Shown in pieces: positions 12,252-25,656 of a DNA stretch of 64,000 nucleotides. The stretch's first letter is position 1. Each line of letters opens with the position of its first letter. Both the position numbers and the translations under genes were made by a program. This stretch comes from Pseudoscleropodium purum (taxonomy: Eukaryota > Streptophyta > Bryopsida > Hypnales > Brachytheciaceae): contig OZ017795.1 of assembly GCA_963969395.1 (NCBI GenBank), forward strand, positions 38,793,063 through 38,857,062. Reading direction: 5' to 3'. The notes beneath the pieces were generated by a model, which was not told the origin of the DNA, searched no databases, and worked only from the letters and a program-made list of their open reading frames with translations.

Positions 12252-13849
12252 TTTGTTGCCAAAGTAAGGCTAAAATCTTTATTTATATTTATTTTTTCAC
12301 AAATTCAATTGTAGAGATCCTTAGGATAATTTTTTCAAGTACATCTTCCTAAAGTTTTATAGTGAATTTGTCCATCAATTGCAAGTTCATTGTACCTATA
12401 CTTCAAAATGTAAGCTTTTTTGAGTCCTTCCAAAAGGTGTAGGGTTGTCCTATAATTTGAGTGTTTCAACAAATATGTTGAAAAATTAATTGAAAATGTA
12501 TGTGAAAAAATTAACTAAAAAACTTTCATATTCATCTCTAAAATGATTATAAAAAGAAAAGTGGTACATAATATCTTTTTATCAAAAATTGACAACTGTT
12601 AATTTTAAAGGTGTGAATTATTTAGTCAAAAATTAAAAACTTTTATGTTTTTTTTTATGGAAAAGATTTCAAAATTGAGTGCAAAAGACATATGACTTTA
12701 TATGTCTTTTGATCTTCATTGGCTACAAAATGAGTACAAAATAAAACCCCTAATAACTTTCACCTCATATTTGGATATGAATAGTTCAAATGCTTTTGAG
12801 TAGATATCAATCTATACAATCCAATAAAATTATTTATAGAGTAATTTTCTTAGAATATATTTTTAGATGCCCATTTTGACATTGATATTAAAAAACAACC
12901 CTTATAACTTTTGCAATATTTATCTCAAAGACATGAAAATATAAAGCTTTTCACATAGATTAAAATCTATATAAATAAGTCATAAAAAATTCAAAATTAT
13001 GCTATCAAAAGAGCTTGCCCAAGTTTTCAACAAATCCCCAAAGGGTTCCTAAATAACTTGCTAAATAATTATTTTAGAGGTTAATGAGTTGCTTCAATTC
13101 CTTTTCCCATTTGATGTTTTTTTAAGTTAGAAAGACATCAAAATTATATTCACTAATAGGATGATGTCTTGGTTGCATGTAAATGTCGTGCAACCTTTTA
13201 AAATGATAGATTAAATAGTCATGACTTTGTGACTTTTATTTCTAGAAAATATATTAATCGTTCTAAAAAAATTTGTGATATGCTTTTTTGCATTGATTTT
13301 GATCCTAGATTTCATACTACCACTCAAAACAATGATCTTATAAGTGCCTTAAAATTTGAGAGGCCGTAATATTATGGTCCCAAATCACCAATCTAAAATA
13401 TCATAGGGACTGGAAGATCAAGAATCAAAGCAAAGAACATTCAACTTCTATATTTATAGAGTACATTGCACTAGAAACTAGTATACATAAGGTAGACATA
13501 CCTATTTTAGATAACTTAAGCATTTCAGATTGGATGATGTCGAAAAGTCATGAGGAACTAAGTTCAATGTGTACAAAAAAATAAGGTTGTAGAAGAATGC
13601 TAAAAAAATAAAAAAATTTCTCCAAAAATAAATATTTTGCACCTAGACCCATTTTTGTTTGGCTGTTTCATAGACTCATCTATTGTAGTTAGTTTTGGCA
13701 CTTCTCCCTAAGCCAAGAAGGAAGAGTGGACAAGAAGGTGCAAACCAAGAATCTTTTTCAATGACCATTGCATCCAGTTGTTGTCCACAATAGGTTAGCC
13801 TATGAAGCAATTCCAAGGGCCTGTCCAAAATAGGTAATTCTACCTTATC
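12252..13849. other. AT-rich spacer, nothing recognised
   Basis: Low-complexity AT-rich DNA between the T1 copies and the duplicated kinase units. No open frame with recognisable motifs, no RNA gene and no clear repeat boundary was found. Confidence 0.4.
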
Positions 13850-15372
13850 ATTTGTTTCAAACTATCATACTTCAACCTTGAACATTTTATAGTGCACTAG
13901 GCTTACTTTTTTATAATTTATATACATTTGTCTATTCATCAATTCATGAATTTAAATACCTTTAGCCTTTATAGATATATGCATCAAAACCTAGAAGGTA
14001 CTCACAAAAATGCCCAAAATAAGGACACTCTAAAAGAAGGTTTGCTAATCAAAATTTGCTCATCCTCCATAATTTATACCCATAAGATTTTGTTCTTGAC
14101 TAAAATTAGAGTTAAATTTTTGAAAATTGGAGTTTGAAGGTAATGTATGTATAAGAACAAAGCCTCCTAAGTGGTGCAAAATGTTTTTTTCAAGACAACT
14201 AGGAGCTTTTGACTATACGGTTTTGATTGGCATTCAAGCACCATAACTCACAATCATTTTCATTTCAAAAGAAGATTTGAGGACTTTACATACTATATAT
14301 GTAGAACCTCCAATTATAAAGAAATATATACAAATTTTCAAAGCAAATTTGATATTATATTCTTTGTACTTGATTTAAAGCTGAAAACAAAAAAATACTC
14401 ATAACTTTTTTTTATACAATTGGGTCTTCATAAAAATAGATTCTATAGTAATTATTTTTTTGTTTTAATCCCAAATAAAATGATGATGAAAATAAAACAA
14501 AATTGGCACTTCAATTTAGATACCCAAATTTCTCAAAATCCATTTGGGCTTACAAAGATCTCATTAGGGGCTAATATGCCATTAGAAATGGTATTTATTA
14601 ATTTTACTTAGCATTTGTTGCCATTCTATGAAAGATGTAAGGAAATTGAGAATCAACTTTAGTAGAATAGAGGTTTTGTAGCATCAAGTTATAGTAATTA
14701 AATTTAGTTCTATAAGCCCATAATTAGAGGCATCATTATAATATCTAACTAAGAGTTTGGGATACACTTTGTGAAAAATTCCTAATCACTAATCTCAAAC
14801 TTTGCTGATTGGAATTCTATAATTGAAAGTAACTAATAACAATGTTTAGATTGAAAAAAATAGTAAAATCTCCACCTCTAAAAATCATCTCCAATTTTGC
14901 ATTTGATTGCTAATAATGACATAATTTATTATTGCTTTGAGCAAAATAATAGTCCATTCTACATCCACATGTATTTTTAGAGTTGCTTCCTACAATTTAT
15001 CCAAAACCAAAACATTTTCAACATTTTTGCATGCAATTTTAGGATCTTATTTTTGAACTTTGTGTGTATATTTTGAGAGTATATTTTATGAAAAGTAGAC
15101 TCAAGGGATTGAAAGTTTATAATGTTTGAAGTACAAAAAAGTTTTCTTTGTATCTTTTCTATACCATTTGACTTTGATATTCAATATAAAATAATGTAAA
15201 AACAGTCGTCTAAATTGGAAAAATGTTTAAAAGTAGAGCTCATTGAGTTAGAATCAAAAGACAAAATGTTTGAAAGAATCTCAAGACTACAACATTTAAA
15301 AAAATTAAGAAGTGAGTTAAGATATTTTAATCACCAATAGTGAAAACTATATTTCAAATAACTTTGACATAG

Positions 15373-16397
15373 ATTTTTTTTTAAATATACAGATTTTAAG
15401 GGCCACAATTGGACTAACATGACACAACATCCAAAGCAACTCAACTTGAGAAATTTTAGAAATTGGATGAATGCAAGAAAGACCGGTAATGTTTTGAATT
15501 GCACTTGAAGTTTTTGAGTTGTTATCGACCAAAACTTTTGGAGATTGAAGTCGATGTAGTTGAGTTTTTTTTCAAGATGAAAAACTAGACAATAATTAGA
15601 GCACTTATTTTTCAAAAAAATATAAAAAATCACTTTGTATTTAAATTTAAATTTAGCTCATTTGTCACACTTTTCAGTTTATGGGTTTTTAGTATTGGGG
15701 ACTATCCAAAATTCATGATCTAAATCTGAAATTTGTGTGGGCTCTTCCTATTCTAAATAAGCATGTGCCCATCCAAAAGAATTCAAAAAAGCATTATTTT
15801 ATGTCCTCTACGTTCATGCAAATAGGGCTCTCTTGTACGCGCGATTTTGAATATTGAAAATGGTTTCAAGATGATTCTTTTAGTGAAATCTCTTCATCAT
15901 AAAATCTTCCCAAATGTCTAGTTTTTAGCTTTTTTGAAATTTTTTTTCCCTATTTTTTACAAATTAAAATGTCAAAGTATCTATTTTCATGAGATTTTGC
16001 ACTTTTCTAGTTCTCCTACTTAGAGAATTTTCTGTCTATGTTTTTTTTTTCTTAGGGTAACTTCTTCTTACATGTGTATACATAAAACACATTTTTCACA
16101 TTAAAAAAAAAAATTAAATTATAAAGTACTCCTAAAAAATCATGAATACTATAGGAAATGCTACTCAAAATGGTCAGTCTTTCTTGCATTCACCCAATTA
16201 CACACCTTGAATATCCCTATCAAGAACAAATAAAGGAACAACCTCACTCTCCATGTGACCAAAGTTGTCACAAGGAGCCCCATGCAAACAATGTCAGCAT
16301 AGGCCACGGAGAGCTCAACTCGCAACCTCATAGATTCCATCAAAAGTTGTTACCACTTGGCCATCATCAAAGGTAATTTTAAGTCATTTTGGATTGT
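15373..16397 (-). mobile_element. SINE-like retroposon with a probable nested element
   Basis: ACTTTGACATAG stands at 15361-15372 and again at 16398-16409; unit B of the duplication (about 25312-25325) has a near-identical sequence once, which is the uninterrupted site. Read on the minus strand the insert starts with a tRNA-like head: TGGCCAAGTGG (complement of 16353-16363) fits the pol III A box, and about 36 bases on GGTTGCGAGTTGAG resembles a B box with one extra base. It ends in an A-run against the second target repeat. An inverted repeat of about 24 bp at 15461-15484 and 16175-16199 suggests a ~740-bp element nested inside; without it the SINE would be about 290 bp, a normal size. Confidence 0.65.
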
Positions 16398-17044
16398 ACT
16401 TTGACATAGCTTCGAAAAATATGGATTATTCCAATGATGAGATTTAAAGTACTGCACACCCTATTTCTTATGTATGTTACTTTTAGTAAGAGATAAGAAA
16501 AATGACGGCAAGCAAGAAACCTTCATATCTTTCCTTTCGCTGATGAGAATATAATGAATTTTTTTCTCTCGTGTATACTGAGATTGAATAAATTAAAATT
16601 TTAAGAAAAGAATAAATCTGAAACTTTAAAATTTTGAGTTGCCCAACCCTGGTCTTGAAACAAATTAAATGACCTTATAACTTTTGACTCGCAGCTTGGG
16701 TTCCACGAATCAAGGCAGAACGACGCGAGTCAAGGAAGCACATTCTTCAGACTTCCATGCATTGATGCGGGTGTGCTTGCTCCCTCACAAATGTCTGCAG
16801 ATTTCTCAGGGAATTCCGTCAAATTTCTTCTCGTCCTTCTAGCACTAATCAATCTGATGATTCCAGCTCTCGATCAAACAAGAAACTACAGTCAAGTTTC
16901 AAATTGCTATTTCGAAAAATTCCTTCTGCAGCAACTTCAGCCGCATTCATGGAGTTCGTCACTTCCATGATCACTGCACGCCTAATTAAGCAAACGTAAT
17001 AAAAAAAAAAGAAACATACTGACTCCCAGCATCATGCTTGTTGA

Positions 17045-18823
17045 GGAATCTACAGGATGTCCCACGTCCAGTGCAAATCTTCTCGATCTCGGTAGCCCGG
17101 AATCGATTCATTAGCCTGTTGAGCTAGTATAGTGTTTGGACTCTCATTGGGCCAGATCTATTCAGTTCCGGATAGATCACTCCACCTCTGCCACCCACTG
17201 CAGATGTATCTTGAATATAAGTATTGAGGGTTTTCTTATTCGTGAAATTCATGTCGATCACAATACAGTGACGCTGAGAGTCATTCAAAGGATGGACTGT
17301 AGCTAGGGTGCTGACATGCTGAACTTGCTTTAAAGTGAAGGTGCAGGGATCAGTGGAATGAAGAAATCTGCAGTTAATTAGGGTTCGGTAATCGTTACGA
17401 TCTTGGTGATGTAATCACAAATCTAAAAAAGCGCTCAGTTTCAGGATAACTGCCAGCCAGGAGGGTGCGGAGTCTATCCAACAAACCTTGCATCTCACCT
17501 TTACAAAACTCTGTAAACTCTACCGTACGTGGTGATTCTCCCGACAGAGGCTTGCAGAGGATTAGTTCCTGTACACTACAGATATATGGTCTAGTCGCTT
17601 CACTCGCGAGTCATTTGATTCTGGGCTCACTTCTTAGAGGTGTAGAGTAAATTGGGTTTCTTAGATTTTGCCTTTCATTCTGATGATTGAACGATAGTCC
17701 CATATGCCACCACAATTTGCTGTGTGAATAACAGTTACGAGCTCTGTGTACCGCTGGACCGAGAAAAATTTCTGAGGTGGTGATGACTTCACTGCTTAGT
17801 CGTTTTAGTCTTTTTCGTTTGATCCATAATGTACTTGAATATGTTTGAAGATCATAATTAAGATGCCCTCAGTTGAGCAGTTGATTTATTCCAGTCATGG
17901 CATCTGGAACCTCTAACTTTGCAAATTGGAGGAGCTCAGGAACAATCTGCATATCCCACGGATGTCCACGTCGGCGTTTTTTAACGGTTTCCTCAAGCAA
18001 GGGATCAATTCGCCTGAGTATTGATCTGAAGAGTACTGAATTTGAAACTGCAAATCGTGTTACTACAAGAAGCTGTCAAAATAACTCAAGAAACATCCTC
18101 AATTTATGACACGCCGAACTCTCTCATCATGCAATTGCATGGCTCCTCCCATAATCAACACTGTCCAAAATATGAATCTGACATTTGGATCAAACAGCGT
18201 CAGTTGGAAACAAGATGTACACTATCAAAGCATGAAAGTCTATGAGAGCCAAGTGTTCATTTTCGATACTCCTAGAGATAGTACTTGTAAACTTCATGAG
18301 TTTTTCATACAATTTCCAAATGATGCATACTAAAGTGCGTTGGATTCCTCTTTCAGTTGCCAACAAGATCCAATAGAAATAATTTGTGTTTAGAAATAGT
18401 AACCGAACTCAGTTGTAATTAGTGACGATTCTAGGTGCACATATTGTAACTAATGTCGCCATATAAGTTATTGTCCGTGCAAACCTCTCATCAATGTTTG
18501 AAACACGAGCCTGATTCAACATCTTTGCGAAGGTGAACGAGTTATTAATAGTTTGTGAGGAAGAAGAATCGGAAACATCCGAGAAAGAGCAATCCGTGCC
18601 GACAGACTGGAGGAAAGGACACTGTTTACTACGTACCTCGAAACTGCGTGGCAATGCGCTTGACCTTGCCGACTAAGGATTTGCTTCACCCACCTTGAAG
18701 TGCCGCGACCCTATTTGCAGACCATTGCAGGTTCTCGCTGAGGAGTAGGTCGCACTCGCCGTTTGCAGATGCGCAGGCTGGTTTCTCAACACGGGCGTCG
18801 TGACGAAGTGGACTTTGCGCCAT
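17045..18823 (-). pseudogene. decayed gene divergent from the kinase, unit A
   Basis: The minus strand carries pieces of clear coding character in gene order. 18823-18646 starts MAQSPLRHDAR and includes KSLVGKVKRIATQFR before a GTACGT donor. 18600-18425 includes FAKMLNQARVSNIDERFA. 18070-17885 includes SILRRIDPLLEETVK and QFAKLEVPDAMT. 17545-17397 includes EFCKGEMQGLLDRL and YPETERFF. 17397-17045 includes DSQRHCIVIDMNFTNKK and YRDREDLHWTW. An in-frame TGA in the first piece, a frame change between the last two, and stops near 17870 show it is broken. I do not recognise the family; the amphipathic, leucine-rich pieces suggest a helical protein. Related pieces recur at 27.4-28.9, 33.0-33.8 and 35.6-37.7 kb, always beside the kinase. 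Confidence 0.55.
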
Positions 18824-19222
18824 TGCTTTGAGATTGAGTTTGGTGTTGGATTTAATTAGATGTGGGACTCGCGGTTCCTGGGGAGTCTCGCAGGTGCTCG
18901 AAGCAGGTCGTGTGGGGTTTGAGGTAAAGATCTAACTCGATTCACCTCTGTTTCCATTGTTCACTCTTGCTCTTTTGCCGTCTAAGGAATCCGTGCCGAC
19001 TAGATATGCTTTACGGCTGTCTCTTGTGTGCTTTCTGAATTGGTTGTCTCTCTTCTCCTCGTACGTCCGTGTGCGTTGTTACATTTCCAAGCGAGATGGC
19101 GATGAGAAGCACGTTGCTTCACGCTACATTTTAGGGTCTGTGTGTAGGGCAATTGCAAGTTCACCTGACCCCCAAGTCGCCAAGGTAAGGGAACTGCTTG
19201 GCAGCTTCGCCTCGCAGAAGTT

Positions 19223-19528
19223 GTGAGCAGCGATTTTGATGCTAACCCCAATAATCTTCCTGTCGGTGAGTGCAGTGAGGGAGAATTCGTGTCCATGGAG
19301 AAGGGCATGTGCGGAGAGAGCGATAGCGAACTGCCAAGGGTGGATGAGGAGCCGACCTCGGGAAGTGAGAGTTCAGAATTCTACACACCGACGATGAGCG
19401 ATCCTTCTGCCACGAACTCCACACCCTCTTCGTCTTCTTCCGCTTATCAATCTGCTCGCATCGACAGCTTGTCGGCGAGCCTGAGTGCGTATGAGAGCCC
19501 GGCTTCCTTTTTTCACTTTGTAAGGTAA
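19223..19528 (+). pseudogene. truncated N-terminal copy of the kinase gene, unit A
   Basis: Codes only for the acidic, serine-rich leader of the kinase family: SSDFDANPNNLP, the serine run and SAYESP match the intact gene at 29.3 kb. At about 19502 the homology ends abruptly, and the frame runs eight residues into unrelated AT-rich DNA before a stop. No kinase domain follows. The ATG at the equivalent of 29263 is absent; the first shared ATG is at 19294 (MEKGMCG). It is the broken edge of the duplication. Confidence 0.85.
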
Positions 19529-22500
19529 TTTTTTCTTACAACAATTTTTGGTAGTTAGGTGTATATTTTGGAGGCATTGTAATTTTGAACCATGAATCAT
19601 GTAATTATAATTGCTTGTAGATTTCTCTAAACAGAAGACCATTGATATTGTGTTCAAGACTATTTCACAAATGTGACACTTTGTCATTGATTGTAGCCTG
19701 TTTTTTGGTTCAAACTATGCCATAGTCACTATTTTGGAATCCTATGAAATTATGTTGAAGAGGTTTGGGATTAAATTATTTTGAAATACCTTGTGATTTC
19801 TATGTAGAAGACTAGAACAAACAAGGTTCTATGATTGAGTTTTTTTTGTAATCATGATCCCAATTCGTTGTTTTTCATAAGAAAAACCCACATTATATTA
19901 TTTCTTTACAAAGTCACAAGGAGTTTAGAATTGTAGAATCTTTAGATTGGTGAGTCATTTTTAATAATGGAGTGCCGCATTCTTTGTCATGGTAGAAATT
20001 GTGTCCCTTGTATATTAGAACCGTGGAATGCAAATGGTAAACCAATATAAAGCTCAAACAAAGATTACAACATAATCAATGAATTGACAAATTAAAAAAA
20101 TCCATTGCTCCTTCAACAATTACAAAACTTGACATTTGTAGGCAATACACTCAATAAATCTTAGGAAATGCACTTGAACTCATTCATGTGAACAGAGTAT
20201 ATCAATTGTAATGAAAACTTGCAAGAAAATATCTACTTTGCTTATAGGAACAAGTTAGCATTGAAAGTGTAATAGGTGACTCCAACCCCCCAAAGTGCAA
20301 TTTATTGTAGGCCTTTTAGGTAGTAAGATTGATAAGATTTTAGATATTTAGGCAACTCATTGTCAACAAGCATTGAAAGAGAAAGCTTACATTTAGTCAA
20401 GAGATAGATTCTCCTAGGACATTCAAACTTTAAAGCCTCTCTGCATTTGTTAATCCCTTAAAGACCACGGTGTAGTTTAGATTTCCAAAATTGTGAAGAT
20501 TTATAATAAAATACAATTTAGAATAATAATTTACTTATGTCTCTCAATCAATAGTTGAAAAATGTGATTCATAGATTATATCCAAATGGTTAAATCAGCT
20601 ACTACACAAATTTAAAAAATTCAATAAATTTGAAACAAAATTCAAAATTCCTTGAAAAATTGATTGTAAATTAAATAATTTTGATTTACACAATTTTCTT
20701 TCTTTATGTTCGAATTTTAAATTCTAAAGATAGTAAATTTTGAATCTTTTTATCAAACCTTGACATCCTAAGGCCTTTTTCCATCAATTACTATTTGTGT
20801 TCAGATTTTAAATTCTAAAGATAGTGAATTTCGAATCTTTTTATTTTATCTTTTTATTAAACCTTGACATCAAAAGGCCTTTTTTCCATCAATTACTACT
20901 TAAAACTACCCTTTTTGTAGCAAAGAGGAGTTTTTTTAATTACTCTTTTTTTTGCATATGTTATAACCATAGGATTTTGTACTAAACTAGTATAAGAATG
21001 TGTGAAAGAAATTTCAAAAACTTTGACCATGTAGATTGCAAGATATTTGCATTTAAAGTGAAGGAAACGAGCTTTTTGCACATTGCTTGACTAGATTTTT
21101 TGACTTTGAACCTTCTTAACCAAAAATTTCATTCTTTGAAAACTAAGAGAAAAAATCTTCAAAGAAAAAACACTTAATTTTCACTCATTAGAAATTGTTA
21201 AATAGAAGACAATTTAAAATTGAAGGGAAAATTAAATTGTTAATAGCTCTAAGATGAAATTGAAACACACTAATCTCTACAATGAGATTGTACTAGCAAG
21301 TGATCTCAACCTTGTGAAATTTTTTTATTGAAATTTTTTGAAAATTGAGTTAAAAAATGAATCCTACAAGTTAATTATTCAAGAAGATTCTCTAATTTCT
21401 TGAAAAATAAGATTGTCCAAGGTGAATGCAAGAAAGACTGGTATTATTTTGTGTCACAATCCAAATGACAAAGTTGTTTTCCATTAGAACTTTTGAAGGT
21501 AAAACCTAATCAATATGAAATTTTTATTGGAGATGTCTATCTTGATTGTAATCATACGCTTTATTTTTTAGAAATTTAAAAATATCCTTTTGTATTTTAA
21601 AAATCAATTTTGCTAATTTGTCACACTTAGAGGTTTAGGGTTTTTTAGTATTAGAGAGTATCCAAAATTAATGATCTAGAACTAAAATTTTTGTGGTCTA
21701 TTTTCACAATAGGAAGACATGTCCCTACCATTGAAAATCTAAATATACATTATTTTATGACCTCCACATTTGTGCAAACAGGGCTTTATTGTATAAAGGG
21801 TTGGTATTGTGGGAGCCTAGGAGTGTGAGCACATGAACCTAGAAGACTACATACATATGTTATAGGTGTCTCTATTATAAAAACCTTATATAATTATAGT
21901 GTAACTATAATATAGCTATCTATATTATAGGTTTTTATATTATAAGCACTTTAATGGATGTAATATATATATATATATACTCAAAGCTGACAAGATTTTA
22001 ATTTATGCCTTGTTGTATCAATCTTTTGTGACAGAACTATCTTTTTTTTCAAATGATAGTCTTTCAATACTCCAAGTAGTCATGGTACTCAAAATAATAC
22101 TTCTAGCAATCAATTTTTTAGATCAATGGTTGAAATTGTTCTATTTTGTAATACTCCTAGTATTCCTAGTATTGAGTGCAAAAATTGAGTACATGGCAAA
22201 ATGATACAAAAATTAATTGATCTTTTTTACATTCACCCTCTATAATTTTTCTATAATAAATCCAAATGGAAGGAATGAAATATTTTTATGTAGATATAAA
22301 CACAATCTATACAAAATAAATTTTGTAAATTTTTTATTTTAAATTTTTTGAGTTTTTTTTGTGCCCATCAAACTAAAATTTGGACTTTTTGTACTATAAT
22401 TTTTGCTCTTAAGCACTGATTGAAATAAGAATTATATTTTTGTAAAGCTAATATGTTTTTCTATCTTCACAAAAAAATTCAAAAAATCACAACAAATATT

Positions 22501-23434
22501 GAGATTGTAGGAACTTGCCAAAATTCATTTTGTCCCTTAAGGGAACAATGGAACTTTAAGAGTTCAGTTGTTTTTGAACAGTCGTTTTTTTTAATTGGGA
22601 ATGATTCCTACTAGCATTAGAATGAAAAAGAGGCCTCCTAAAGACTACTTCAAGGGGGTTCCCTGAGCTATAAACTACCACAATACTGGCTAGAATATTA
22701 CATAATTAAAAATAATAATGAAGTATTAATAATTGAATAATAAAATCTAACATGGCAATTTCTCAAGCAGGTGAAGTTTCAGAATTTTGTAATTTTGGAT
22801 TTAGTTTAACATCGAGTTATTTTTTTCATTTCTTCATTATTTAATTACAATATCCCACACAATTTAGGCCTTGCAATTTTTTATTTAATTTAATTAATTA
22901 TTTCGTTTTGACCAACATTCCATGTTTTCCGGGATCTCGGAGCCTTTCTCAAGCCTCATTCTTTTTCTAATGTACTTTTTGAATTATAGAATATTTTCAA
23001 AGCAAAGTCTTCAAAATCTTCAAAATCTTAAAGAAATAACACAAGAATATTCAAAAAAATCAATGGATGATAAAATTCATTTCTATGTGTTTGAAATTAA
23101 TGTGTTTGCATTCATTTGTGAGTTGTTCAAACTTTGTATGTTTCATCATTTACATTCAACCAAGAGCATGTTGTACATTATAGCAAGAATTAGTCATAGT
23201 TCTATCGGTAGATTGAGTGAAATATGAGGCAAAGATTGACACTTCCAACCCTTCTAACCCAAAAGAAAGAATGATTTTCAAAGATCAAAAGGTTAAAATT
23301 TGAACTTACTCCAAATCCATTTGCAATTGTTTGACTTTTCCCAAGATCAAAAGTTTCGTGAGCCGGGTACTATTAAAATAATATATAAATATGCCTATAT
23401 TTTGTAGTACTACATACAAGTACACACATATTAT
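19529..23434. other. AT-rich DNA between duplicated units
   Basis: No gene is supported. It holds a ~95-bp tandem duplication (20709-20901), a reverse-oriented fragment resembling part of the T1 element (about 20930-21090), and a stretch at about 21420-21800 resembling the element nested in the SINE at 15.4-16.2 kb: both have GGTGAATGCAAGAAAGAC-like ends about 195 bp before a shared 'tttgtcacactt' block. Confidence 0.45.
20709..20901 (+). repeat. tandem duplication of a ~95-bp AT-rich unit
   Basis: Two direct copies, each with 'attttaaattctaaagatagt', 'accttgacatc' and 'ccatcaattacta'. The second copy has about ten extra T-rich bases. Confidence 0.8.
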
Positions 23435-25656
23435 TCATTTGAAACTATCGTAGTTTTGATGGCACAATAGGCTTGCTTTTTCTGTAACTAATATATATTC
23501 ATTCATCCATCAATTCATGAATGTAAATACTTTTATTAGCTCTTAACCTTGAAGGGATGAGATTTATCACCAAATTATTTTGCCAAAAATGATTTGATTT
23601 ATAGACCAATAGGTGCATTTTACATTTCTACAATCTAGTAAAAAAAAAGTCATGTATGGATCACTTTTTGGTCCATGAAGGGTTTTGGGGTCAATCATCT
23701 ATGTCAAAAAATTGGTAAGACTCACAAAATTGGCCAAAAATTAGGACACTCTAATAAAATGGCTATTCTTCAAATTTCATTCATTTTTTAGAATTTATAA
23801 CCATGGGATCTTATTCTTGATTAAAATCAAGGTCACATTCAAAAAGTTGGGATTTGAGGGCAATATATGTGTTAAAAGGCTTTTGCAAAGACAATTTGTT
23901 TTTTTTAAAATATCATGGCTTTAGAGCCCTATTAAATCAAATGATGAAGAGGTATGCAAATTTTCAAAGCAAAAATGACTATTGCATTCCTTCTATCTCA
24001 TTTAGAATTCAAAACAAAAAAAGCTCCATAAACTTTTCTTAAACAATTGGATCTTAAATTTCTTTTTATAGAATTAAGTTTATTTCCTAATCTCAAACAA
24101 AAAATGTGGCAAATAAAACAAAATTGGTACTTCAATATAGAAGCCTAAATTTCTCAAAATCCATTTTGGCTTGCAATTAAGATCTTTAAGGTTTAATATA
24201 TCACTATAAATGGCATATACTAATTTCATTTAGTATATACAACTTTTCTATGAAGGATATTAAGAAAATGAAGATAAACTTTAGTAAAATAGAGGTTTTG
24301 TAGTATTAAATCACAGTACCTAAGTTTGATTCTATAAACCTATAGGGCCATCACTATTAATAGTACCTAACTAAGAATTGGAGACATAGTTTGCAAATAA
24401 ATTCTAGTCACTACTTTAAAACTTTGTTGATTGGAATTCTATGAAAAAAGTAACCAGTAACAATGTTTAGATTGAAAAAAATGGATAAACCTCCAACTCT
24501 AGATTAGTTCAAATTTTGCATTTGATTGCTAGTATTGATGCAATTCATCATGAGTTTCTTATTGATTTGAACAATATAATTTCATTCTACATCCACATCT
24601 ATTTTTAGAATTAAATCCCAAAATTCTAGATCCCTATTTCACCACAAACTTATTTTTAAATAGACAAATACTAAAATGTTTTCAACATTTTTAGAAACAA
24701 CCTTTAGAATCTTATTTTTAAAATTTGTGTATTTATTTTGAGAATTTTTTTTAATATAACGTGAGTTCAAAGGATTGAAAGATTTTAATGCTTGAAGTAA
24801 ATCATTAAATGAGATTTCAGCCCTTGAGATGGATATAAGTTCTTGTGCATTTAATTGGATTCCTAGACTCTGCGCACTGCCTTGCAACAGCTACGTGATG
24901 TGGCACAACGACTACCACATCATTTTTTTTAATTTTTTTTAAATTAAAAAATTTTCCAACTTGTTTTTGCATATTAAAATTTTAAAAAAGAAAGTCTGAC
25001 GGTGGGTGTTTCTAGACTACTAGGGGAACAACATTGGAAACAGGCCCAAACAACCCTCTAATCCCTCCAAAAAATATTTAATGAAATAGTATTCTTGATA
25101 TCTTTTCTAAAGTCTATACCATTTGAGTTTGATATACAATATAAAATAGTGTAAGAATGTAAATTGGAAAAATGTGCAAAAATAGAGCTCATTGGATTAG
25201 GATGAAAAGATAATATGTTAGATAAAATTTGAAGACCACAACATTTAAAAAAAATTAAATAGTGAATTAAGGAATTCTGATCAATGACAATAAAAACTAA
25301 ATTTCAAATAACTTTGACATGGATTTGAAAAATGTCAATTCCAATGATGAAATTCTTTTTAGAAAGTACCACTCATCCTAGCTATGCAATCTCTAATTTT
25401 GATAAAGTACTAAACTTATGCTGAAAAATGTATTTCTTATGTATGTTACTTTTAGCAAAGAGATAACAAAAATCCCAACAACCAAGAAACCTTTGTATCT
25501 TTCCTTCCATTGATGAGAAGAGAATGAATTTTTGCTTTATGTGTACCCTATGCTTGGGCGAGATTTGTTAAAAAATAATTCAAAATAAAATTATATATTG
25601 CATCTAATGAAATTTTCAAAAATGATAATGTGGCATAATTGAAATGTGTCAAAAAT

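Larger units (their letters stand above)
13850..19502 (+). repeat. duplicated segment, unit A
   Basis: This stretch aligns in direct orientation with about 23435-29579. Shared landmarks include 'atcaattcatgaat' (13.94 and 23.51 kb), 'gtatgttacttttag' (16.47 and 25.44 kb) and the full region upstream of the kinase start. Unit A has a ~1.03-kb insertion at 15373-16409 that B lacks; B has ~1.4 kb at about 25550-26945 that A lacks. Homology stops inside the kinase reading frame at about 19502, leaving A with a truncated kinase. Most of the alignment is clearly diverged, but 17196-17869 is almost identical to B. Confidence 0.85.

Noticed and set aside
19000..19308. Minus-strand frame near the truncated kinase leader
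   Set aside because: The opposite strand matches the kinase leader conserved in other copies; this frame is not conserved in unit B.
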